In this document: positions 32,708-42,918 of the stretch, in pieces
Layout of the letters: every line of letters begins with the position of its first letter
How positions within the stretch are numbered: position 1 is the stretch's first letter
Assembly (NCBI GenBank): GCA_937958815.1
Contig: CALGMR010000006.1
Location: 289,962 to 353,961, forward strand
Length of the DNA stretch: 64,000 bases
From: an uncultured Rhizobiaceae group bacterium
GTDB taxonomy: Bacteria; Pseudomonadota; Alphaproteobacteria; Rhizobiales; Rhizobiaceae
Direction: 5' to 3'
The notes under the pieces: generated by a model
Database searches by the model: none
What the model saw: the letters and a program-made list of their open reading frames with translations, nothing else
Told to the model about the DNA's origin: nothing
Program-made: the position numbers and the translations under genes

Positions 32708-34221
32708 TGGAACCGATCACCGCTCTTCTGGCCACGATGGTTTTGCCGCTTCTGGCATTCGTTTTGTGTTTGCTCACGCCAAACCGTCACAACATTCGTG
32801 ATGGCGGCACCTTCATCATTGCTGTTTTATTGTTCGGCTGCGTTCTCAATGTGCTCTACCATTTCAACAACGAAACTCCGGTTGCCTATGAAGCGGTCAC
32901 TTTCCAGGCAGGGCTTTCAATCGCCTTTTCTGTCGAACCTTTGGGCATGGTTTTCGCTTTGGTTGCTTCCAGCTTATGGATCGCGACCCATGTTTACGGC
33001 ATCGGCTATATGCGCGGAAACAAAGAACAAAAACATGCCCGTTTCTTTGCCTGTTTTGCCTTTGCGATATTCGCCACAATGGGCATCGCCTTTTCCGCCA
33101 ATTTGCTGACGCTGTTCCTGTTCTATGAACTTCTCACCATTTCAACTTACCCACTGGTCGCGCACAAAGAAAATGACGCCGCCAAGAAAGGTGCACGCAC
33201 CTATCTCGGCATCTTGATGGGCACAAGTATCGCATTTTTGCTCACTGCCGTTGTGTGGACATATGCAATTGCCGGAAACCTGGATTTCAAACTTGGCGGT
33301 CTGTTTGAACCTACATTGAGCCCAATGTTCACAGCTGTGCTCTTGGCCTTCTTCGCCTTTGGAATCGGTAAGGCTGCCCTCATGCCTTTTCACAGATGGT
33401 TGCCAGCCGCGATGGTTGCTCCAACGCCTGTGAGTGCTCTTCTTCATGCGGTAGCTGTGGTGAAAGCTGGTGTGTTCTCCATGTTGAAAGTCGGGGTCTA
33501 TGTGTTTGGCATAGACAACCTTTCATCAACAGGCGCATCCGATTGGTTGATGTGGCTTGCGGCATTCTCAATACTGGCAGCGTCCTTTGTGGCCATGGCA
33601 CAAGACAATCTGAAGCGTCGCTTGGCCTATTCCACGGTCGGTCAATTGTCGTACATTACACTCGGAGTTGCATTGGCGACGTCTATGGGGGTGATTGGTG
33701 GTGGTTTGCACATTGTCACGCACGCTTTTGGTAAAATCACATTGTTCATGTGTGCAGGTGCAATTTACGTGGCAACCCACAAGACCAACATCAGTGAGAT
33801 GCGCGGTCTGGGCAGAGCGATGCCGTTCACGTTTATCGCGTTTGGCATCGGGTCACTGTCGATTATTGGACTGCCCCCGTTTGCCGGATCTTGGAGCAAA
33901 TGGATGCTGTTGGTCGCGGCTGCAGATACCCAGCAAATCATCATCATTGGAGTGTTATTGCTCAGCTCGATTTTGAATGTCGCTTATCTCGTGCCAATCT
34001 TTGCGCGCGGGTTCTTCAGCCCTGCTTCAGGAACTGGTTCAAAAGCTTTGAATGCTAATGTGCCTTGGCGTGAAAAAATCGCAGAGGCACCGCTTTTGGT
34101 GGTCGTCCCACCATGCATCACCGCCCTTGGGTGCATCGTGCTGTTCTTCTATGCAGATGTGATTGTCGAATTCATTGCCCCAATTGCCACGGTGCCAAGT
34201 GTGGAGACGACCAATGGCTAA
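32704..34221 (+). CDS. Mrp D-type antiporter subunit 2
   Basis: This 505-residue member of the same proton-translocating family has FYELLTISTYPLVAHKENDAAKKGARTYLGILMG with the conserved Glu. It also has GKAALMPFHRWLPAAMVAPTPVSALLHAVAVVKAGVF and LKRRLAYSTVGQLSYITLG. The APTPVSALLHAVAVVKAG motif is that of MrpA/NuoL-type subunits, so it may take the role of the MrpA N-terminal part. It overlaps both neighbours and is probably translated in a coupled way. Confidence 0.9.
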   Translation: MMEPITALLATMVLPLLAFVLCLLTPNRHNIRDGGTFIIAVLLFGCVLNVLYHFNNETPVAYEAVTFQAGLSIAFSVEPLGMVFALVASSLWIATHVYGIGYMRGNKEQKHARFFACFAFAIFATMGIAFSANLLTLFLFYELLTISTYPLVAHKENDAAKKGARTYLGILMGTSIAFLLTAVVWTYAIAGNLDFKLGGLFEPTLSPMFTAVLLAFFAFGIGKAALMPFHRWLPAAMVAPTPVSALLHAVAVVKAGVFSMLKVGVYVFGIDNLSSTGASDWLMWLAAFSILAASFVAMAQDNLKRRLAYSTVGQLSYITLGVALATSMGVIGGGLHIVTHAFGKITLFMCAGAIYVATHKTNISEMRGLGRAMPFTFIAFGIGSLSIIGLPPFAGSWSKWMLLVAAADTQQIIIIGVLLLSSILNVAYLVPIFARGFFSPASGTGSKALNANVPWREKIAEAPLLVVVPPCITALGCIVLFFYADVIVEFIAPIATVPSVETTNG

Positions 34222-34564
34222 AAAGAAAAACAACAAGGCTGTAGGCAGTAATTCAATAATCGTGCGCTCAATGTCCTGGGTCGAAGACCGCAAGAAAGTT
34301 GACAAGTTTTTTTGGGGAATGCTCGCCGTTGGAGTGGTGCTCACTTTGTTGGATCTTTTCTACACGAAGAAGGTCTATTTCCAAGCTGAGAATTTTTTTG
34401 GATTTTATTCCCTCTATGGTTTCGTTTTGTGCGCTGCCCTCGTGCTTGCTGTGAAAGCAATGCGTGTCATTTTGATGCGATCTGAAGCGTATTACGCTGC
34501 GCAAGATGTGGCCTCAGAAGACCATCCTGAATTCGATCTAGATAGAAAGCAGGCCGATGTTTGA
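34214..34564 (+). CDS. small two-helix protein in mrp operon
   Basis: The start is ATG 34214 (MAKKKNNKAVG), 8 bases before the end of the preceding gene, giving 116 residues. It has a very basic N-terminus and two membrane helices (FFWGMLAVGVVLTLLDLFY and FFGFYSLYGFVLCAALVLAVKAMRVIL), then an acidic tail (SEDHPEFDLDRKQADV). I do not recognise it from the seven standard Mrp subunits. Position inside the operon, with overlaps on both sides, suggests an accessory or assembly subunit. Confidence 0.75.
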   Translation: MAKKKNNKAVGSNSIIVRSMSWVEDRKKVDKFFWGMLAVGVVLTLLDLFYTKKVYFQAENFFGFYSLYGFVLCAALVLAVKAMRVILMRSEAYYAAQDVASEDHPEFDLDRKQADV

Positions 34565-36260
34565 GTGGTTGCACCCAGCATTGATTTATCTTGCAGCGGC
34601 GCTTCTTGTCCCGCTCGTCCCCAATAGGAAAGCGCGTGCCTTTCTTATTTTGTTGGTGCCTATTGTTGGGATTATTCCGCTTCTCACCACACCTTTTGGA
34701 GACTACCTGCAACTCAGTCTGTTTGGCGAGACACTCACCACTTTCAGGTTTGACAAGCTCAGTTTTGTTTTTTCTCTGGTCTTCTCATTGGCGGCTTTCT
34801 TGTCTCTGATTTATGCGTGGCATGTTCGCGATACAATGCAGCAGGTCGCAGCACTGTTATATTCAGGTTCTGCCATGGGTGCCGTCCTTGCAGGCGACCT
34901 CATTACACTGTTTGTCTGGTGGGAAGGGACTGCAATTGCGTCCGTCTTTCTCATCTGGGCTCGCCGCACCGAAGGCTCATACCAAACGGGGATGCGCTAT
35001 CTGATCATTCAAATCACATCGGGTGTTGTGCTGCTCGCAGGGGCTGCAATCCACTACCGCGAAACAGGCTCGCTTGCCTTTGAAGCCTTCTCGCTGGAAA
35101 ATGTGGGCGCTTGGTTCATCCTGTTGTCTTTTGGCATCAAATGCGCATTTCCACTGCTACACAATTGGCTGCAGGATTCGTACCCGTCTGCCACTGTCAC
35201 GGGCACCGTTATCCTGTCCGCCTTTACAACCAAAATTGCCATTTATTCTTTGGCCCGTGGTTATGCAGGCACAGATTTTCTCATCGTAATTGGCGCGACG
35301 ATGGCGCTGTTTCCAATCTTCTTTGCGGTGATCGAAAATGATCTTCGCCGCGTTCTGGCATATTCTATGAACAGCCAACTCGGCTTTATGGTTGTGGGCA
35401 TTGGTGTAGGCACTGATCTTGCCATAAACGGCACGGTTGCCCACGCATTCAGCAGCGTGTTGTACAAAGCCCTTTTGTTTATGAGCGTTGGCGCCGTATT
35501 GTTCAGAACAGGAACTGCCAAAGGTTCAGAACTCGGTGGCCTCTACAAAACAATGCCTTTGACCATGGTGTTCTGTGTCATAGGCGCTGCATCTATTTCA
35601 GCATTCCCATTGTTTTCTGGCTTTGTCTCAAAGTCGATGATTTTGTCTGCGGCTGCGCAAGAAGGTCATTTCGTCACTTGGGCGATCTTGCTGTTCGCGT
35701 CGGCCGCCGTGTTGCACCATTCAGGAATCAAAATTCCTTATTTTGCATTCTATGGTCGCGACAGCGGCAAACGCCCAGCTGAAGCACCACGGAACATGCT
35801 TTTGGCGATGGGGCTGACCGCATTTTTGTGTATCGCGATCGGTGTTTGGCCCAATGCGCTTTATTCAGTGTTACCGTTTGATGTGTCATACAATCCCTAC
35901 TCCACCACACATGTGATTACACAAATCCAGTTGTTGTTTTTCTCTGCCATCGCATTTGCGGCACTCATCAGAATGGGGCTCTTTCCACGTCAGGTGAGAT
36001 CGGTGATTTTGGATACAGATTGGATATACCGAAAGCTCTTGCCCGCCATCATCAGTTTTGTGGTTCTGTTTGTGTCAGCCGTATGGAGTGAGATTGTTCG
36101 CGGCTTTAACAACACCATCACCGCAGTTCAAAACACGCTGGCCAATTTTTATGGCCCTGAAGGGCGAGTGGCGCGTGTTCAACCAACAGGCTATATGGTT
36201 TTGTGGTTGGCTATACTTCTTGGCGCCGCGTTGATCGTGAATCTGGTGGGCCTGCCGTAA
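34557..36260 (+). CDS. Mrp D-type antiporter subunit 3
   Basis: This 567-residue NuoL/NuoM-like protein has FVWWEGTAIASVFLIWARRTEGSYQTGMRYLIIQITSG with the conserved Glu, the Lys region GIKCAFPLLHNWLQDSYPSATVTGTVILSAFTTKIAIY, and LRRVLAYSMNSQLGFMVVGIGVG. A C-terminal extension carries more helices (LLPAIISFVVLFVSAVWSEIVRG and MVLWLAILLGAALIVNLV), which resembles the lateral helix end of NuoL. It is the last gene of the operon. Three such subunits instead of two implies a different complex from standard Mrp. Confidence 0.88.
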   Translation: MFEWLHPALIYLAAALLVPLVPNRKARAFLILLVPIVGIIPLLTTPFGDYLQLSLFGETLTTFRFDKLSFVFSLVFSLAAFLSLIYAWHVRDTMQQVAALLYSGSAMGAVLAGDLITLFVWWEGTAIASVFLIWARRTEGSYQTGMRYLIIQITSGVVLLAGAAIHYRETGSLAFEAFSLENVGAWFILLSFGIKCAFPLLHNWLQDSYPSATVTGTVILSAFTTKIAIYSLARGYAGTDFLIVIGATMALFPIFFAVIENDLRRVLAYSMNSQLGFMVVGIGVGTDLAINGTVAHAFSSVLYKALLFMSVGAVLFRTGTAKGSELGGLYKTMPLTMVFCVIGAASISAFPLFSGFVSKSMILSAAAQEGHFVTWAILLFASAAVLHHSGIKIPYFAFYGRDSGKRPAEAPRNMLLAMGLTAFLCIAIGVWPNALYSVLPFDVSYNPYSTTHVITQIQLLFFSAIAFAALIRMGLFPRQVRSVILDTDWIYRKLLPAIISFVVLFVSAVWSEIVRGFNNTITAVQNTLANFYGPEGRVARVQPTGYMVLWLAILLGAALIVNLVGLP

Positions 36261-36334
36261 AACGCATTCTTGAAATGCCTTGCAGTTCCCCACATGCGTC
36301 ACTAACTCTGTCACGTTGAATATAAGGAACGAGC

Positions 36335-36736
36335 ATGGCTAAAATAGACAAAAGCGAAGACCAGTGGCGCGAAATTCTTTCCCCTGAACAGTTCTATGTG
36401 CTGCGCGAAGAAGGAACGGAACGGGCCTTCACCAGCCAATTGAACGACGAGCACCGCAAGGGCGTTTTCAGCTGTGCGGGATGTGGCAAAGACCTTTTTG
36501 AAAGCAATGCGAAATTTGACTCCGGCACGGGTTGGCCAAGTTTTTACGCACCTGTTGAAGAGGCTGCAGTTACAGAACACACTGACCGCAAACTGTTTAT
36601 GAAACGCACCGAAGTGCGTTGTGCCGATTGTGATGGGCATTTGGGACATGTGTTTCCCGATGGCCCTGCCCCCACAGGGTTGCGTTATTGCATGAACGGA
36701 ATTGCCATGGATTTTACACCAAACGAGGATGCATAA
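36335..36736 (+). CDS. msrB: peptide methionine (R)-S-oxide reductase
   Basis: This 133-residue MsrB reduces the R form of methionine sulfoxide in proteins. The two CxxC zinc motifs are in CAGCGKDLF and CADCDGHLGHVF, and the catalytic Cys is in GLRYCMNGIAMDF. The substrate motif FDSGTGWPSFYAPV is present. A clear AAGGAACG site precedes the ATG. The next gene starts on the base after its stop, so both are one operon. Confidence 0.95.
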   Translation: MAKIDKSEDQWREILSPEQFYVLREEGTERAFTSQLNDEHRKGVFSCAGCGKDLFESNAKFDSGTGWPSFYAPVEEAAVTEHTDRKLFMKRTEVRCADCDGHLGHVFPDGPAPTGLRYCMNGIAMDFTPNEDA

Positions 36737-38818
36737 TTGTCATTTGATCTCACAAAGCTTTCTGCACCGAAAGCCGAAAAACGCAGCCACACGACCTCTC
36801 ACCACGGTATAGAACTGCACGACAATTATGCGTGGTTGCGAGCAGACAACTGGCAAGACGTGATGCGCGATCCTGATCAATTGCCCGCGGATATTCGTTC
36901 CTACTTGGAAGCTGAAAACGCTTATTACGAAGCCGCAATGGCCGATACTGCGGAGCTGCAAGAAGAGCTCTTTGAGGAAATGAAAGGCCGCGTGAAACAG
37001 GATGACAGTTCGGTTCCTTCACCGGATGGCCCGTTCGCCTATTCCAGTCGCTTTGAAGAAGGGGCAGAATATCCGCTGTTCATTCGCACATCTCGCGAAG
37101 GTGGTGATGAACAGGTTTTGTTTGATGGCCCAAAGGAAGCGACGGAACACGAGTATTTTTCCGTTGGTATGATGTCACACTCGCCTGATCACTCCAAAAT
37201 GGGATGGGCAGTGGACACCAATGGGTCTGAATATTACCACATGAAAGTGCGGGATCTTTCCACAGGCGAAGACGGCGAAGACATCACCAGGGATGTCGGC
37301 AGCTTGGCTTGGTGTTCTGACAGCGAACGATTCATGTACGCAAAAGTGGATGAAAATCACCGCCCCAGCAAAGTTTTCCTGAAGTCGCCACATGGAAAGG
37401 AAGTCCAGGTATTTGAAGAAGAGGACCCACGGTTTTTTGTTGGAGTTGGAGCGTCGCTTGACGGCAAATACATTCAAATTTCAACTGGCCAGAATGACGA
37501 AGACGAGGTGCGCATTTTGCCAGCATCGGATCCTCTCGCGACCCCAGTTTTGATCACACCACGACGTGCTGGCCACGAATATTCCGTCGACACCCATGGC
37601 GAGACCCTCTACATCACGACCAACTCGGGCGACGCCGAAAACTTTCGCATTGTAACTTGCGACCTCTCCGCACCAGAAGAAGACAATTGGAAAGAACTTA
37701 TTCCCCATCGTGCGGATGTGCTTTTGGTCAGCGTTGTTGTTTTGAAAAACCATCTCATTCGGTTGGAACGCTTCAACGCTCTCCCCCGCATCGTCGTTCG
37801 TGATTTGGCAAGTGGTGAAGAACACACGGTGAATTTCGATGAAGAGGCATATTCCCTCGGTATTCAGTCCGGTTATGAATTTGACACCAACACATTGCGG
37901 TTCACGTATTCATCGCCTTCTACACCTACGCAGGTTTGGGACTATGACCTTGTGAGCCGCGAAAGAACGTTGCGCAAAGAACAGGAAATTCCAAGCGGGC
38001 ACAACAGTGCAGACTATGTGGTGCGGCGCCTGCATGCGCCCACAGAAGATGGTGTTTCCGTTCCCCTGACTGTACTACACCGCAAAGACATGAAACTCGA
38101 TGGTTCTGCCCCATGCCTGCTCTATGGCTATGGGTCGTACGGCATGGGCATGACAGCAGGATTTGCCACCAACCGTCTTTCACTCGTTGATCGTGGATTT
38201 GTTTATGTCACTGCTCACATACGCGGTGGCGATGAACTTGGCCGCAATTGGTATGAACAGACAAAAAAGGCGGGCAAACCCAAAACGTTCAAAGACTTTA
38301 TTGCCAGCGGGAAGTATCTCGCAAAAGAAGGGTTCACAAGCGAAGGTCAAATCGTGGCCATGGGCGGTTCAGCTGGCGGTTTGCTTATGGGCGCGGTGGC
38401 GAACATGGCTCCAGAACTGTTTTCGGGCATCATCGCGCAAGTTCCATTCGTAGACGTCCTGAACACAATGCTAGATGATACGCTTCCCCTTACCCCCGGT
38501 GAATGGAGCCAATGGGGCAACCCTATAGAGAGCGAAGAAGAATATAAAATCATTGCCGGCTATTCGCCGTACGACAATGTTGTGGCGCAAGACTATCCGC
38601 CCATCTTTGCCCTGTCAGGGTTGACCGACCCGCGCGTTCAATATTGGGAACCATCTAAATGGGTTGCCAAACTGCGGGAGGTGACCAAAGATAAATCTCC
38701 CATTTTGCTCAAGACCAATATGGGGTCAGGGCATTTCGGGAAAACAGGGCGTTTTGCATATCTGGAAGAAGTCGGCCTGGTCTATGCATTTGCCTTGAAG
38801 GCCGCAGGCAAGGCCTGA
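36737..38818 (+). CDS. ptrB: oligopeptidase B (S9A serine peptidase)
   Basis: This 693-residue oligopeptidase B starts with TTG directly after the msrB stop. An N-terminal beta-propeller (about residues 70-400, with YSSRFEEGAEYPLFIRT) is followed by an alpha/beta hydrolase domain. The catalytic Ser is in MGGSAGGLLMG, the Asp in GLTDPRVQYWEP and the His in GSGHFGKTGRF. It cleaves short peptides after basic residues in the cytoplasm. Length fits the family. A bidirectional terminator follows. Confidence 0.94.
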   Translation: MSFDLTKLSAPKAEKRSHTTSHHGIELHDNYAWLRADNWQDVMRDPDQLPADIRSYLEAENAYYEAAMADTAELQEELFEEMKGRVKQDDSSVPSPDGPFAYSSRFEEGAEYPLFIRTSREGGDEQVLFDGPKEATEHEYFSVGMMSHSPDHSKMGWAVDTNGSEYYHMKVRDLSTGEDGEDITRDVGSLAWCSDSERFMYAKVDENHRPSKVFLKSPHGKEVQVFEEEDPRFFVGVGASLDGKYIQISTGQNDEDEVRILPASDPLATPVLITPRRAGHEYSVDTHGETLYITTNSGDAENFRIVTCDLSAPEEDNWKELIPHRADVLLVSVVVLKNHLIRLERFNALPRIVVRDLASGEEHTVNFDEEAYSLGIQSGYEFDTNTLRFTYSSPSTPTQVWDYDLVSRERTLRKEQEIPSGHNSADYVVRRLHAPTEDGVSVPLTVLHRKDMKLDGSAPCLLYGYGSYGMGMTAGFATNRLSLVDRGFVYVTAHIRGGDELGRNWYEQTKKAGKPKTFKDFIASGKYLAKEGFTSEGQIVAMGGSAGGLLMGAVANMAPELFSGIIAQVPFVDVLNTMLDDTLPLTPGEWSQWGNPIESEEEYKIIAGYSPYDNVVAQDYPPIFALSGLTDPRVQYWEPSKWVAKLREVTKDKSPILLKTNMGSGHFGKTGRFAYLEEVGLVYAFALKAAGKA

Positions 38819-38832
38819 TTCAATTTAAAAAA

Positions 38833-38864
38833 AGCCCCGCACTCACAACATATGAGGCGGGGCT
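38833..38864. terminator. bidirectional Rho-independent terminator
   Basis: AGCCCCGC pairs with GCGGGGCT, extended inside by CTCA/TGAG, with a run of A on the left and CTTTT on the right. It serves the convergent oligopeptidase B (plus) and sodB (minus) genes. Confidence 0.9.
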
Positions 38865-38887
38865 CTTTTGGTTTTATGTCTGCGAAA

Positions 38888-39490
38888 TTATGAAGTTGCT
38901 GCACCATAAAGTTCAGCCACATATTCCCAGTTGATCATGTTATCAACAAAGGCTTCCAGATATTTTGGCCGCGCGTTGCGGTAATCAATGTAGTAAGAAT
39001 GTTCCCACACATCGCAGCCCAAAATTGGAGTTGCACCGTGAACGAGCGGATTTTCGCCGTTTGGTGTTTTTGAGATTTCGAGCTTGCCATCTTTGACGTT
39101 GATCCAGCACCAGCCTGAGCCGAACTGAGTTGCGCCAGCAGCCATGAAGTCTGCTTTGAACTTGTCATATCCGCCGAGATCGGAATCGATTGCTTTCATC
39201 AATTCACCTGGAATGGACTTGCCGCCACCGTTGGGAGCCATCCACTTCCAGAAATGAACGTGGTTGTAATGCTGCGCAGCATTGTTGAACAAACCAGCGT
39301 TTGTGCCGTGGCTTGCCACGACAATCTCTTCCAGCGTTTTATCGGACATGCCAGCTTCTTCAGCCAGTTTGTTGCCATTGTCGACATATGCTTTGTGGTG
39401 CTTGTCGTGGTGGAATTCCAATGTCTCCGCAGACATATATGGATCAAGCGCATCGTATGCATATGGGAGATCGGGAAGTTCAAAAGCCAT
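38888..39490 (-). CDS. sodB: superoxide dismutase, Fe/Mn type
   Basis: The start is ATG 39490 (MAFELPDLPYAYDAL) with GGAG upstream, giving 200 residues. Metal ligands are the His in LEFHHDKHHKAYVD, the His in AQHYNHVHFWKW, and Asp/His in CDVWEHSYYIDY. GATQFGSGWCW carries the active-site Gln in the N-terminal-domain-independent position typical of iron-type enzymes. It converts superoxide to oxygen and peroxide in the cytoplasm. The metal cannot be decided with certainty from sequence, but iron is favoured. Confidence 0.95.
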   Translation of the reverse strand: MAFELPDLPYAYDALDPYMSAETLEFHHDKHHKAYVDNGNKLAEEAGMSDKTLEEIVVASHGTNAGLFNNAAQHYNHVHFWKWMAPNGGGKSIPGELMKAIDSDLGGYDKFKADFMAAGATQFGSGWCWINVKDGKLEISKTPNGENPLVHGATPILGCDVWEHSYYIDYRNARPKYLEAFVDNMINWEYVAELYGAATS

Positions 39491-39599
39491 TGCTGGTCTC
39501 CTTAGTGGGTGTGTTGTGCCACTGATCAACAGCGACTGATATAATCCAAACGCTTTGTATCAGCGTCAGTTCCATTTGTACAAAGGGTAAATGTCGCGT

Positions 39600-40475
39600 C
39601 TAGGAAGAAACTCCGTGGGCAAAGTTCCAGTAAAGCTCTCTTGCCTTTGCTGCGATTGGCCCGGGCTGTAAATCACGGTCTTCAAATTTTGTGATTGGGA
39701 TCACTTTCGACATATTGCCCGTAGAAAACAATTCATCTGCTGCTGCAAAATCTTCCACTTTCAATGTTGTCTCACGCACATCATCACCTGCTTCACGCAG
39801 CAAATTTATCACCCTTGCTCTGGTGATGCCTGACAAGAATGTTCCATTTGCAGCCGGCGTGTAGATCACACCATCTTTGACCATGAATATATTTGCCGTA
39901 GCCAATTCAGCCACATTGCCCAGAAAATCGAGCAAGATTGCGTTTCCAAAACCGCGCTCTGCAGCCTCCATGAGTGCGCGCGCGTTATTCGGATAAAGGC
40001 ACCCTGCCTTTGCATCCAGTGGCATACATTCCTCGGTGGGGCGACGATAGGGCGAAACCGTTACGCTTTGCCCCTGAGGTGCGGTCATGGGCGTTACATA
40101 AATGCTCAACATGAACTTGGTGGATTCCGGAAGAGGTGCAACCGCCATCGCATTTCCCTGCGTGGCGAAATACATGGGGCGAATATAAAGTGCTGCGTCA
40201 TCGGCAAATTTGGCAACACCTTCAAGGCAAAGCGCCTCAATTTCTTCAGGTGTTTTTGTAGGCTTAAGCCCCAAAGCCAAGGCAGATTTGTTGACGCGAG
40301 CGCAGTGCAAGTCAAGATCAGGTGTCACCCCTTCAAAGGCACGGGCTCCATCAAAAACACTAGACCCCAACCAAAACCCGTGCTCACGACCGCCTACAAG
40401 TGGCACATTTCCTTCATGCCATTCGTCGTTAAAATAAGTCCAAGTGTCACTAAACTCGGGCACAGCGCGCTCCAT
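39600..40475 (-). CDS. branched-chain aminotransferase family protein
   Basis: The start at 40475 (MERAVPEFSDTWTYF) gives 291 residues; the frame extends 17 codons upstream. This PLP class IV aminotransferase has HGFWLGSSVFDGARAFEG at the N-terminal substrate domain. The Schiff-base Lys is in DAKAGCLYPNNARAL, and NVAELATANIFMVKDG and GTFLSGITRARVI are the cofactor-binding motifs. Branched-chain amino acid aminotransferase activity is the likely role, but D-amino-acid or other class IV specificity cannot be excluded. It is divergent from the haloacid dehalogenase gene. Confidence 0.86.
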   Translation of the reverse strand: MERAVPEFSDTWTYFNDEWHEGNVPLVGGREHGFWLGSSVFDGARAFEGVTPDLDLHCARVNKSALALGLKPTKTPEEIEALCLEGVAKFADDAALYIRPMYFATQGNAMAVAPLPESTKFMLSIYVTPMTAPQGQSVTVSPYRRPTEECMPLDAKAGCLYPNNARALMEAAERGFGNAILLDFLGNVAELATANIFMVKDGVIYTPAANGTFLSGITRARVINLLREAGDDVRETTLKVEDFAAADELFSTGNMSKVIPITKFEDRDLQPGPIAAKARELYWNFAHGVSS

Positions 40476-40572
40476 TTGAAAAAGACTGTCGGGCGCTACA
40501 TTCAACCGAAGTGCCTCTTGACGCAATGCGTTTCCTACAGTCCACTCAACTTTCTCAACCGAGGAACCAACT

Positions 40573-41235
40573 ATGACCCAAGCCTATGTTTTTGATGCTT
40601 ATGGAACACTGTTCGATGTGCATTCAGCCGTTCGAAAACATGCCGACTCTGTTGGCCCGGATGCAGACCTTGTTTCTGATGTGTGGCGCCAAAAGCAATT
40701 GGAATATTCATGGACACGTACGTTGATGGATCGTTATCTGGATTTCTGGGATTTGACAGAACAGGCTCTTGATTTCGCTTTGGCGAAAGTCCCGACCGCC
40801 AACAAAGACGCGAAGAAAAAACTTTTGGATGCCTATTGGCATTTGGAGTGCTTCGACGAAGTGCCAACCGTGCTGACAGAATTGAAAGAGACAGGCAAGA
40901 AAGTGGCTATATTGTCGAATGGCTCCAGCGGGATGTTGCTGGCAGCAGTCAAATCTGCAGGATTGAGCGACCTCGTCGATGATTGTATTTCGGTAGACCG
41001 CATCGGTCGTTTCAAAGCCGTGCCTGCGGTTTATCAAATGGTTTTGGACGATTATCAAATCAGCGCCAACGATGTCTCTTTTCAATCATCGAACCGTTGG
41101 GACATCGCCGCAGCGAGTGCGTTTGGCTTCCAAACGGTGTGGTGCAATCGGGGAGACCAGCCGGATGAATATTCCGACATGCCACCCGACCGTATTGTAT
41201 CTGATTTAAATGCGTTGATTGCTAAGCACGGTTAG
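40573..41235 (+). CDS. haloacid dehalogenase, type II
   Basis: This 220-residue HAD-family (S)-2-haloacid dehalogenase has the nucleophile Asp in [14 protein letters not shown], the Ser/Asn region [10 protein letters not shown], the Lys in [12 protein letters not shown] with the family Tyr three residues on, and [15 protein letters not shown] (the SxNxWD motif specific to 2-haloacid dehalogenases). These motifs separate it from phosphatases. It hydrolyses 2-haloalkanoates to 2-hydroxyacids. Its stop overlaps the convergent ATPase gene by 4 bases. Confidence 0.9.
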   Translation: MTQAYVFDAYGTLFDVHSAVRKHADSVGPDADLVSDVWRQKQLEYSWTRTLMDRYLDFWDLTEQALDFALAKVPTANKDAKKKLLDAYWHLECFDEVPTVLTELKETGKKVAILSNGSSGMLLAAVKSAGLSDLVDDCISVDRIGRFKAVPAVYQMVLDDYQISANDVSFQSSNRWDIAAASAFGFQTVWCNRGDQPDEYSDMPPDRIVSDLNALIAKHG

Positions 41236-42743
41236 AAACCGCGTTTCAAACTTCCCAAAATACCACGCACCAATGCACGCCCTAGCGACGATGCAATCGA
41301 TCTCGTAACCGATTTCATTGCCGCTTCGCCAACGCTTTGACGGCTTGAGCGGCGCTTCCGGCCGCGTGCGCGACTGCCCGTTTTACGTTTCTTTTCTGCA
41401 TCTTCGCGCTTGCGCTCTGCTTCTTCAGCCTTAGCTTGCTGTTCAGTGCGCTCTTGCAAAATTTCAAACGCAGATTCACGGTCCAATGTATCATCATACT
41501 GGCCAGCAACAGGGCTCACACCAATGACCTTCTTGCGCTCAGCTTTGGTCAAAGGCCCAAGGCGCGATTGTGGAGGCCGGATCAATGTGCGCTGCACCAT
41601 GGACGGCACACCTTTTTTCTCCAATGTCGACACCAGCGCTTCGCCCACACCGAGATTTTTAATCGTATCAACGGCGACAAAATCTGGGTTGGGCCTGAAC
41701 GTTTCTGCCGCAGACTTTACCGCTTTTTGTTCGCGCGGTGTGTAAGCGCGCAAAGCGTGTTGAACACGGTTGCCCAATTGCGCGAGCACACCATCTGGAA
41801 CGTCCAACGGGTTCTGCGTCACGAAATAAACGCCCACGCCTTTGGAGCGAATGAGCTTTACGACTTGCTCAACACGGTCGACCAAAATCTTAGGCGCGCC
41901 GTCAAACAGCAAGTGTGCTTCATCAAAAAAGAACACTAGTTTTGGCTTATCCGCATCGCCCACTTCGGGAAGCTCTTCGAACAATTCCGACAAAAGCCAA
42001 AGAAGGAAAGTTGCATAGAGGCGCGGTGACATCATTAATTTGTCCGCGGCCAAAATGTTGACGGAACCACGACCATCGCGCGTGGTGCGCATGAGGTCCG
42101 CAATGCGCAATGCAGGTTCACCGAAGAAATAGTCGCCCCCCTGCTCTTCCAGCACCAGCAATGAGCGCTGAATGGCAGAGACTGATTGTTTAGAGACATT
42201 GCCCAAACGGGTGGAAATTTCTTTCGAACGTTCCGCAATATTAGACAACATGGCTTGCAAATCTTTCATGTCGAGAAGAAGCAGGCCTTCTTCGTCGGCA
42301 ATTCGGAATGCGATATTGAGAACACCTTCTTGTGCGTCAGTCAGATCCATCAATCGGGACAGCAACAAAGGCCCCATTTCTGAAACTGTTGTGCGGATGG
42401 GATGACCTTGCTCGCCGAACAAGTCCCAGAAAATGGCAGGGAAATCTTGGTATTCATAATCTTCAAGACCAATGTCTTGGGCGCGTTTTTCAAGGAAGTC
42501 TTTTCCTTTCCCCGCCATGGCGAGGCCAGAAAGATCACCCTTCACGTCAGCACAGAAAACAGGAACACCAGCGTTGGAAAAACCCTCGGTCAAAATCTGC
42601 AATGAGACCGTTTTACCCGTACCCGTCGCACCAGTAATCAAACCATGGCGGTTGGCCAGTTTTAAGTCCAGATATTCCGGTTTCTGCAAACTGTCATCGG
42701 GTTTGCGGCTCGTTCCAAGATAGATTTTACCATCTTCAAGCAT
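41232..42743 (-). CDS. HerA-like ATPase, DUF853/YjgR family
   Basis: This 503-residue P-loop ATPase has Walker [13 protein letters not shown] (near residue 36), Walker [15 protein letters not shown] and an arginine-finger region. The body includes [33 protein letters not shown] and [39 protein letters not shown], the YjgR pattern. The C-terminal 90 residues are a charged coiled region ([25 protein letters not shown]) then a basic [13 protein letters not shown] segment. The function of the family is unclear; DNA-linked ATPase is inferred from HerA similarity. Confidence 0.9.
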   Translation of the reverse strand: MLEDGKIYLGTSRKPDDSLQKPEYLDLKLANRHGLITGATGTGKTVSLQILTEGFSNAGVPVFCADVKGDLSGLAMAGKGKDFLEKRAQDIGLEDYEYQDFPAIFWDLFGEQGHPIRTTVSEMGPLLLSRLMDLTDAQEGVLNIAFRIADEEGLLLLDMKDLQAMLSNIAERSKEISTRLGNVSKQSVSAIQRSLLVLEEQGGDYFFGEPALRIADLMRTTRDGRGSVNILAADKLMMSPRLYATFLLWLLSELFEELPEVGDADKPKLVFFFDEAHLLFDGAPKILVDRVEQVVKLIRSKGVGVYFVTQNPLDVPDGVLAQLGNRVQHALRAYTPREQKAVKSAAETFRPNPDFVAVDTIKNLGVGEALVSTLEKKGVPSMVQRTLIRPPQSRLGPLTKAERKKVIGVSPVAGQYDDTLDRESAFEILQERTEQQAKAEEAERKREDAEKKRKTGSRARGRKRRSSRQSVGEAAMKSVTRSIASSLGRALVRGILGSLKRGF

Positions 42744-42918
42744 ATTGTTTTCCTGCCAAATAGTGCGGATGTTTCATCGCTTATAATGTTCCAAAGACGC
42801 TGGTGCAAACCTTCTCTCCCAATGTTTTTGTCTCGATTTGGCACATGTTTGGTCGTGGCAGGTGGCACGCTTTGTGCAACACATATTTAAAGAACCAGCG
42901 AGTCTTGGAATAAAACAG

